DNA of 64,000 nucleotides from Lineus longissimus (Eukaryota; Nemertea; Pilidiophora; Heteronemertea; Lineidae): NCBI RefSeq assembly GCF_910592395.1, contig NC_088320.1, positions 16,366,501 to 16,430,500 of the forward strand, read 5' to 3'. Shown piece by piece: positions 56,655 to 64,000 of this stretch (position 1 is its first letter; each line of letters starts with the position of its first letter). The notes under the pieces were generated by a model. It saw only the letters and a program-made list of their open reading frames with translations, ran no database searches and was not told where the DNA came from. The position numbers and the translations under genes were made by a program.

Positions 56655-56684
56655 CCTTATTTGGTTATTTCTTGCCTTATATGG
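56655..56684 (+). promoter_or_regulatory. Two CArG boxes upstream of the actin-like gene
   Basis: CCTTATTTGG at 56655-56664 and CCTTATATGG at 56675-56684 both fit CC(A/T)6GG, the binding site of serum response factor. They start exactly 20 bp apart, about 170-200 bp before the start codon, the classic arrangement for animal actin promoters. A weak TATA-like ATATTAA follows at about 56751. Confidence 0.7.
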
Positions 56685-56853
56685 TGATACCATCGTCCCT
56701 TGCGGTGACGGGCCATGTGGTCGATGCGGGCAGCATGCGGCCACGCGAGAATATTAATCCGAGCCAGGGTCTAGGCACCTCATTCGCTCACCCAAACCTC
56801 CTCGAGGAAGACGTTCGCGATAATCTCCACACAACAACCCTACAACATACAAG

Positions 56854-58635
56854 ATGGCTTTAGTCGTGGATAATGGGTCGCGCATGATTAAGACCGGTTT
56901 TGCAGGGGAAGATGCCCCAAAGTATGTGTTCCCGTCCGTCGTTGGAAAATTGAGACACCCGGTAAGTTTGCTTTTATCACTAAATTTCCCTCTAAAAACT
57001 CCTTTTTTATGGACAAGGGCGGTTCTGCTGCAGGGAAGATGTCCCAGAGAAGTGTTCCCGTATATCGAGGTCACGTGAGGCAAATCAAGGTCACGTGAGG
57101 CAACTGGTACGTCATAGTGTACAATGTGGGGATTCGGAAAGTGTCAGCAAATCACTCTCCGATATGGATACCAAAGCGGCTAGCAGACGACAGCGAATAA
57201 ATTGAAAGCACAGGCAGATTATAATATACAGGGTGATCCAGAAAATACGTAACATAATACTAATTCCACTACAAGGGGGTAAGAATTATTGATAGCAGTA
57301 GATGGGGAATCTCTCTAGAAGAAGAACAAGATCGGCCGATTCCGTGCAGAAGTAAAAGGCTTTTCCGAGTTCTTAACAGTTTTTCAAACTTTTTCTTGAT
57401 TTATCCGACAATAGTCCGAAATTGACCTTTTCGGATTTCTAGAAAACTGGTGAAAAATACCAGGGCTTCCCAAAATAGGTCATTAAAGTTCAAAGGCTTC
57501 GGTTGAATGGGGTTACTGGTGTGATCTAATTGAGTGAGCTAATTAGTATTCACACTGAGTGTTTGGCGCACACCTCATCAACCCAATTCAACATTGGGCT
57601 TTCGGCGCTTATTTTTTCAATTCTGTGTCTTTCCAGAGCTTGTTTGGTAGGGGCAAAGATGCATACGTCGGCGAGGAAGCCCAGCGTAAGAGAGGTGTCC
57701 TCTACCTGAAGTACCCTATCGAGAAGGGTATCATCACAAACTGGGACGATATGGAGAAGATATGGCACCACACCTTCTATAACGAGCTAAAAGTTGCCCC
57801 AGAGGATCATTCAATCATGATGACTGAAACCCCACTCAACCCCAAGGCCTTCAGGGAAAAGATGACCCAGGTCACGTTCGAGACCTTCAATAGCCCTGGC
57901 TTATACGTTGCCACCCAGGCTGTTCTGTCGCTGTACGCCTCTGGTCGAACCACCGGTATCGTCGTCGACTCTGGCGATACTGCCAGCCATGCGGTGCCAA
58001 TCTTCGCGGGAAACGTCCTTCCAAACGCCACCCTGCCATTTGACTTGGCTGGCGGTGCTCTCACCGATTACCTCATGAAGATCTTAACCGAGCGTGGCGA
58101 TTCTTTCACCACTATCGCTGAGTGGGAACTTGTCCGTGATATCAAGGAGAAGCTCTGCTACGTCGCCCTTGATTTCGACCAGGAGATGCAGACTGCTTCT
58201 TCATCCCGCTCCTTGGCGAGGAAGTACGATCTTCCCGACGGACGAGTCATCAGCATTGAGAACGAGCGGTTCAGGGCTGCAGAAGGCCTGTTCAAGCCTA
58301 ACCTTCTTGGGATGGAGTCCCCTGGCATCCACCGGACCGTCTACGACAGCATCATGAAATGTGATTTTAACATCAGGAAGGACATGTTCGCCAATATCGT
58401 GTTGGCTGGTGGCTCTACCATGTTCCCGGGCATCGCTGAACGCATGCAGAAAGAGCTCAACAACCTTGCTCCAGCAGCGCTGACTGTCAACGTGGTTGCT
58501 CCAGCAGGTAGGAAATACTCCGCATGGCTCGGTGGCTCGATCCTTGCTTCTCTCTCCAACTTCGATGATTATTGGATCACCAAGAGGGAATACGACGAGT
58601 TCGGCCCATCCATCGTCAACAGGAAATGTGCCTAA
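56854..58635 (+). CDS. Divergent actin, 368 aa, two exons
   Basis: Exon 1 is 56854-56961 and exon 2 is 57637-58635, joined in phase 0 by GTAAGT...CCAG. The intron falls where actins have the old 41/42 intron. Almost the whole actin fold is present ([49 protein letters not shown]-like C-terminal [11 protein letters not shown], ending NRKCA). Odd points: the acidic N-terminus that contacts myosin is missing (starts MALVVDNG); the first phosphate loop reads DNGSRM, so Gly15 is Arg; the second reads DSGDT for DSGDG; the methylated His73 is Lys; the DNase-I loop is two residues short and lacks its methionines. Catalytic Gln137 and His161 positions are kept. Probably a specialised, perhaps weakly polymerising, cytoskeletal paralogue. 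Confidence 0.9.
57069..57098 (+). promoter_or_regulatory. Duplicated E-box motif in the actin-like intron
   Basis: The phrase ggtcacgtgaggcaa occurs twice in tandem about 18 bp apart, each copy holding GTCACGTGA, an E-box (CACGTG) with bHLH-zip-type flanks. A possible intronic enhancer; function not shown. Confidence 0.35.
57229..57350 (+). mobile_element. Half of a mariner-type MITE in the actin-like intron
   Basis: Starts TACAGGGTGATCCAGAAAAT and continues ttccactac..., then gatagcagtagatggggaat, matching the left part of the element at 19379-19500. The other end is not seen. Confidence 0.55.
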
Positions 58636-58828
58636 ACACGGCGATTTTGTGACATTGACTGTAAACTCGGTTCTGCCCATTCCCAACGTGGTATCGAAGT
58701 CCAATAACTAGGAGTGCTCTGTCAAATAACGGGTCCATAAACACCCCGACGCCTCGGTCATCTTTAGACTCTTTCCGAGCACGTTCCATGTTGGCAGCAA
58801 TGTATAAGAGACACCTGTGATTGTAAGA

Positions 58829-58834
58829 AATAAA
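58829..58834 (+). terminator. Poly(A) signal of the actin-like gene
   Basis: AATAAA about 195 bp after the stop codon at 58635, followed by a T-rich stretch at 58852-58870; the first such hexamer downstream. Confidence 0.65.
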
Positions 58835-58870
58835 GGTTATATCCTCGATATATATTTGTTCTTCGCCTTC

Positions 58871-61410
58871 TTTATAGTTTAAGTAACCTATTCTTCTGAA
58901 AGTGTTAGATTTTTTTCACATCATATTTCAACTCTTGTACTGTAGAATGTAGAAAACGAACATACTTATATATTTGTTCTTCGCTAGAATGTAGAAAAAC
59001 GACGGCGCTGAGGTTCACAATGGAATTAACCAGGTATTGTTCGCATGATTAGAATACCCCTGTCAGCCTTCCTCTCAGTTAGCACTGGGTGACAAGTTAC
59101 ATGCAATATTTTCTAGCCAGCGAGACTGCGATGACCTTAGAGCCCCCCCCCCCCTGCAGGTCATCACTATATGTCATGTCGCCCCTTAATTTTCCCCGGG
59201 CCTCCGTTAGTATCAAATTGAGGATAAATAAAAGCACTGTGTACAAGCGTATCATTAGAACAACCTATACTAACAGGGAGTTAACTACAATGGTCCAATT
59301 CTTTGTTGTATAGGGTGGACAAGTGCCCATTTGAAAAAAAATACCCGATTCGAATTTAATACCCTTCGCAACAAAAGAATGTCATCAGTGGACTCTAATC
59401 CTAACATTTCTATTACCACGAAAGACGTAAATTGACGCTTGCCTTTTGAGTGTTAAGGCGGTACAAGATACCAACAGATCGAAATCAATCCACCTCAATC
59501 TTACCACCTAATTTTGATAAATCGACAAACGTGTTGTCGCATTGGCCAGGTTTGCTTCATATACAGTATCGATGAAGGAAAGACTGTGTCCGCAGCAGTA
59601 GCTCCACCGTGGCTCCAGTTGGTCTCCAATGTTGGTCCCATTCCAGGATGTTTTGTCCCATTCCAGAATGTGCGGTCCCATTCCTCAGCTCTTTGCTGAT
59701 CGAAGGGGATAAAATTTCCTTTTTTCCGTTAGCAGACGACAGAAAATGCCTCGCTTTGACTGAAAACGCCTCGTTTTCGTGGGATGTTCTGTTCCATACC
59801 CCTCAACCCCTGTATAAAATGATAAGGATTGAATACTATCTGCAGAGATCCCTGGCAAAACACTCTCTGTCCTATGAATCAACCATATGACGAGGATCGT
59901 TATGCCTTGCCAAGCCCTAAATGTGCATTGTATTATATTACCACAGGAATTCCGATCAACTACTGGGGAACTGGAAATAGATAGAAGGTTGAAGTCACAG
60001 CCGGCAAAGCACAGTTTCACTGAAGAACAAAAGGGGGGAGAACATTGGTCTCTAATTGGTTTGGACTAGCGAAGGTGGAGAGGGAGACGTACAAATACTC
60101 TCATTATTAGGATTGTGCAACACAGCAAGTTATTTCTTTCATTTTTTGAGTTCTTTTGAACAACCTGCTGCACCAAAGTGCCATATTTCTCATATTGCAT
60201 GTATTAGTTTTCATGGTTTTGTACCACAACTAATCCATTCTTCCACTCATAAAATCACTTGGATCGAACAAAATTAGTAAATAATCCTGCCTATAATTAT
60301 CTAGGATTTCCACATCTTCCGACTGGAAGTTATATAACATCACAAGCCAGGGAGTAGCTCATTGTTGTGAAAACGGTATGAAACTGTATGTGTGACACAT
60401 CTGTAAGACAGGAATGTCTTTTCTAACAGTCCAAACATATAATCTGATCATGGTTGTCTGAAACACGAAACTTTAAACAGTCTAAATATTCCTAAGCGCG
60501 GAAAACGAACACAAATGAATGGTTTAACTAACTTAGTGCTATAACTTTCAGACCTGGGGTAGACTGCCCAAATTATCAAAAACCCTTCATTTTATTGTCT
60601 GCCATGCATCAATGTACAGGAGACTTAATTGGCTGATTAATTCGCACCTCCAATATCAGACAATAGAAACGACTGAGTCGCCCTCTATTCAAAACGGAGT
60701 GTGCTAGGCCTGCCATTGCTAGTAATGAAAAAAAGACTTTCATGATGATGCCGTGGATGACGGTCAAGATGGCACTATGGGGCTTGAAGCTAGCGGTTCG
60801 TGCAAGAGAAGTGACAGTGTGCCACCGAACAAAAAGAACACGGGCCCCCTCTCATCTACGGACGTGGCCTTTGTAAATGACATACAGAAGAAAAGTGACA
60901 AGATAGACTAAAAGCCTGCTGATGACAGACTTCATGAAGTCATCGGATGACATCGAAAATTAGAAAGTTTTTCTCGATGTGTTAGGTCAGATTTTCGATG
61001 TTCAACAATAAAAAAAACTACATAGTTGCACTAGAATTTGCACCAGAATGTCAGGAACCAATAACTGCCAAAAGATATTGAAGTATCAAAAGAGAAGGCT
61101 TCCACGTGGTACTCTGGTTAATGCCCGTAGATTCCCAGCGTTGCTGATAAAATGACCACAAGCCCAAGTAAAGGGAACATTGATCATGGGATCATTGATC
61201 GAAAGTGTGATATTATTCTCAGTCATATCTCCTTTTCGGTAGATTGTGCTCATGGCTAATTAAAATGCCACGGGAAAGAAAACGTGGTGTCTGACAAACA
61301 TCTACAGTGTAGTTAAACACTGCGAATTCGGTGTTATCAGGACCAATTAAATAAGGGTGACGCATAGTGGAATTGGATTTTAACAAAGAAAGGCATATTG
61401 CTTATTGATT
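58871..61410. other. No confident gene; possible transposon ORF1 trace
   Basis: At about 60735-60915 (plus) a short open stretch reads DDAVDDGQDGTMGLE... to FVNDIQKKSDKID before a stop, with the composition of a LINE or DNA-transposon accessory protein; not assignable. A phrase gtcccattccag(a/g)atg is repeated at 59635-59680. Confidence 0.3.
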
Positions 61411-61417
61411 TCAACTG

Positions 61418-61423
61418 TTTATT
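61418..61423 (-). terminator. Poly(A) signal of the CGM-amide peptide gene
   Basis: AATAAA on the minus strand about 95 bp after the stop codon at 61517, the first such hexamer downstream. Confidence 0.65.
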
Positions 61424-61516
61424 AAATGTTCATTACTTTTCAAAGATTGATGACTGTGATTACGGTACAGTTATTGGTTTGGTTCTACTAAATCGATTGA
61501 ACAAAACGCTAAGTTA

Positions 61517-62042
61517 TCATTCATTTTCGGCTCTTTCGGATTCGCTTGTCTCAGCCTTCATGTCAGATTCAGCCAATTCGTCATTGGATTGCCTTTTGCG
61601 ACCCATACCGCATACATGTAGCTCAGAGCACCGGCTCGCGTCAGAAGACTGCAGCAAGCCAGTCACAATGACCAGCGCAAACAGGATATAGGCGATCTGC
61701 AATAGAAAGAAACAGCACGCGCTGAGTGTGGGTTCCAATGATCCACATGATGATGTCAGGCGCGCAAACATCACGTACATTCCAGGCCGACATCAACGTT
61801 GGGTGTGTTTATTTTGCCGAGCTATTTGCACCTGAACTGTAAAAAAACCCACTTAATTGAACTGTTAGTACCGACTTCACCATGTAGGCCAAGAGGAAAT
61901 AGCTAATGATCTATCACAGAATCTACGACGATAATTATTGTGTTTACCATGTTCTAAACAGAGTTTGTAAAGATATTTCTAAACTAATTTTTCATAGATA
62001 CTAGATTTTTACAGAAGATTTTGCCTATGTAGTTACCTTCAT
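61517..62042 (-). CDS. Cyclic amidated neuropeptide precursor (CNMamide-like), 61 aa
   Basis: Coding exons 62042-62037 (just Met-Lys) and 61696-61517, joined in phase 0 (AAG|GTAACT ... ATTGCAG|ATC). The first exon also holds 5' UTR back to an acceptor at 62097 (tttttttcag). The protein has a signal peptide (MKIAYILFALVIVTGLLQ, then SSDA), then SRCSELHVCGM, an amidation Gly, the basic site RKR, and an acidic 24-residue tail rich in Glu and Ser. Processing would yield SRCSELHVCGM-amide with a disulfide ring between the two Cys. This recalls the arthropod-type CNMamide family (a small Cys ring followed by Asn-Met-amide), but here the ring holds five residues rather than four and Gly replaces Asn. 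CCAP is a less good match. Secreted signalling peptide; its receptor would be a GPCR. Confidence 0.75.
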
Positions 62043-62159
62043 GGTGTAGATATGTCTCAGATTGCAGTTACGACAGATAGTAGAATTGTGAGTGGACCTG
62101 AAAAAAATAAATTTCATGATTACCATTGGGCTCGGAAATTTTTTAAAGCGACTCACGTA

Positions 62160-63230
62160 CACCACCATTAGAAGATCGATGGAGTTATTAGGCATATAGG
62201 GGCATTCCCATGCTGCCTGCTGCTCTCTCATATCCCACACTCTACACTGAGTTGACGTTTCCATCACCAAATTCCTATGAACTTGAAATATAAATAATCC
62301 GATAACACCACAGTGCAGTGATCGTCTCTAGGGATGAATGCATTATTGTCAATGCGTTGCTCCTTCAACTGTCTCGGACCCGGAGTCTTTTTAGCCAATC
62401 CCGTTTTAAGCATTTACACAATAACTCTGTGTATACGTATCGAGCGCTGCCTGCAACTTGTATGAAACGACATTCTTGTTATGTTTTAATAAAAAAGCAA
62501 TTTTTGATTTCGTGATAGGTTTTTCGTTGGATGCTGAAGTGAATTTTTGTCAAAGCGATGTGTAATAAATACAACAAATTAACAGTAAATGATCTCAAAC
62601 ACAGTGAGGGTTCTCAATTTGAAACTTATTTGGTTGGCCACAAAAATATTTCGTCATGAGGAAACAGTAGTGACACGTAACGGCCAAATACACGCGTCCC
62701 AGTTCTTACCAAGTCTACATTTAACTTGAGTTGGCACTTGCTTCTATGTATTTAGGTCATACATGCCGCTCATCTCGTAAATCCGTCGATCACGTGATAT
62801 TTGACGTATAGGTGTTACCAGAGATTACTGTAATCAAGTAGTCTCCGGATGAAGAAGTTGGGCGATTGTCGCCACTATTAAAAGGGGACTGAGGAACGAA
62901 CTGTGGCATAGTCAGTAACGCGCGTCTGAATACCGCAAAGCTGACGTTCTTCCGTAAAGGGGCCTAAACGAAAAGACGTGTATTACACGTCACAAGAACA
63001 CATGAATTAACGAACTGGCCATATCACAGATCACTGGCAGAATTGGTTGAATTCAAGACGGATTTCTGGAGATATCGTTTATAGAAAATACTACAAGTGT
63101 CGGCATGTTCGTGTTTAACTCTAGAATGTAACTGTGAATAGCATTGTGCCAAACAAGTGCAAATTCAACCCTATATCAGTGTTAGAAATATGTACTTACA
63201 ATTAGAATCCCAGTTGACGCAGAACAAAGA
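62160..63230 (-). other. Candidate 5'-UTR exons of the CGM-amide peptide gene
   Basis: Three minus-strand donors lie upstream of the coding exon: GTACGTGAGT (exon ending at 62161), CTTG|GTAAGAAC (ending at 62710) and AATT|GTAAGTACAT (ending at 63200). Any could splice to the acceptor at 62097; the nearest would leave an intron of only 63 nt. The true leader and promoter are undetermined. Confidence 0.25.
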
Positions 63231-63489
63231 TGTGTAAAATACAGATGCTCGTCTCCATCTTTATATCTCCAAGTCAAATGACAGACACACATGTCACCTT
63301 TTCGAGAGGAATTAAGCAATATTTGCAAGATTTTTATATAACTTGTCAAACAAATATTGAATAGGAAAGTTTTTTCAGAATTTACAGCAGCTTTCGTACG
63401 ACCTGTCACTGCCATACGTTACCTCTCTGAGAAATTCATGGGAGTAAACGAGAAAAGAGAAATTTGCTGTCAGCAAATTTGAGTCCAGC

Positions 63490-64000
63490 ACCATGGCCCA
63501 GAGGATTGTCGCTTGGTATCCTGAGTCACATGGTGGGACCACAGTCGACTCACTATCTGCTCTATGAGAGAACTGCTGTGGTTGCGAGACTGGCCCGGAG
63601 GATTACGGCTGGGTATCCTGTGTCTAACAGCGGAACCACAGTCGACTCACTGGCCCAGAGGATTGTGGCTTGGTATCCTGTGTCACACGGTGGGACCACA
63701 GTCGACTCACTATCTGCTCTCTAAGAGAACTGTTCTGGTTGCGAGACTGTCCCGTCAGATTGCGGCTTGGTATCCTGTGTCACACGATGGGACCACAGTC
63801 GACTCACTATCTGCTCTACAACAGAACTTCTCTGGTTGCGAGACTGGCCCAGAGGATTGTGGCTTGGTATGCCGTGTCACACGGTAGGACCACAGTTTAC
63901 TCACTATCTGCTCTATAAGAGAACTGCTCTGGTTGGGAGACTGTTCCAGAGGATTGCGGCTTGGTATCCTGTGTCAAACGGTGGGACCACAGTCGACTCA
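63490..64000. repeat. 97-bp tandem repeat, running off the window end
   Basis: Units spaced 97 bp (GGTATC at about 63515, 63612, 63672, 63769, 63866, 63963), each with GGGACCACAGTCGACTCACT, then a ctgctcta..gagaactgct block and gagactggcc. The second unit is only 60 bp, lacking the ctgctctat...gttgcgag part. About 5.5 copies are visible. Overlapping open frames on the plus strand are a product of the repeat. Confidence 0.85.

Noticed and set aside
63464-63918. Overlapping plus-strand frames at the window end
   Set aside because: Products of the 97-bp tandem repeat.

Overview
The window is nuclear DNA from an invertebrate animal. Genes are split by GT-AG introns, and the space between them is packed with eukaryotic transposons, foldback elements and tandem arrays. 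Rhodopsin-class neuropeptide-type receptors, TIR proteins, BEL/Pao retroelements and amidated-peptide precursors fit a marine bilaterian. A lophotrochozoan is my first guess, but nothing here fixes the phylum. I see no bacterial operons, CRISPR arrays, tRNA or rRNA genes.

Layout. 1-12.4 kb: a minus-strand cluster of orphan class A receptors (one cut by the window edge, two intact, two relics, plus duplicated N-terminal fragments), broken up by a pogo-like DNA transposon, a BEL/Pao fragment and MITEs. 12.4-15.4 kb: a dead LINE and MITEs. 15.4-23 kb: a five-coding-exon minus-strand gene that I assembled from splice signals. It encodes a 606-residue protein with a helical N-terminal half, a TICAM-like TIR domain and a repeat tail; its large intron holds foldback elements and a 1.7 kb, 23-bp minisatellite. 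23-34 kb: repeat-rich, including a MULE-type element with a perfect 10-bp target duplication and a hammerhead-ribozyme-like motif. 36.9-40.8 kb: a tiny three-coding-exon gene for a 46-residue precursor of a single RFamide peptide. Its 5' intron is filled by about 37 copies of a 70-bp satellite that copies the gene's own splice acceptor, 5' leader and start codon. 43-45 kb: a CR1/L2-like LINE and a MITE. 46.6-54.4 kb: a complete, young BEL/Pao retrotransposon with near-identical 815-bp LTRs and a 5-bp target duplication. 56.6-58.9 kb: a divergent actin with two CArG boxes upstream. 61.5-62.1 kb: a second peptide gene, for a disulfide-ring peptide ending Cys-Gly-Met-amide that resembles the CNMamide family. 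63.5 kb to the end: a 97-bp tandem array.

The genes do not form a pathway in any strict sense. Two secreted, amidated peptides and a receptor cluster point to peptide signalling, the TIR protein to innate immunity or cell death, and the actin to a specialised cytoskeletal role. The strongest novel items are the two peptide precursors, the satellite made from a gene's own 5' exon, the helical-TIR protein and the actin with altered nucleotide-loop residues.
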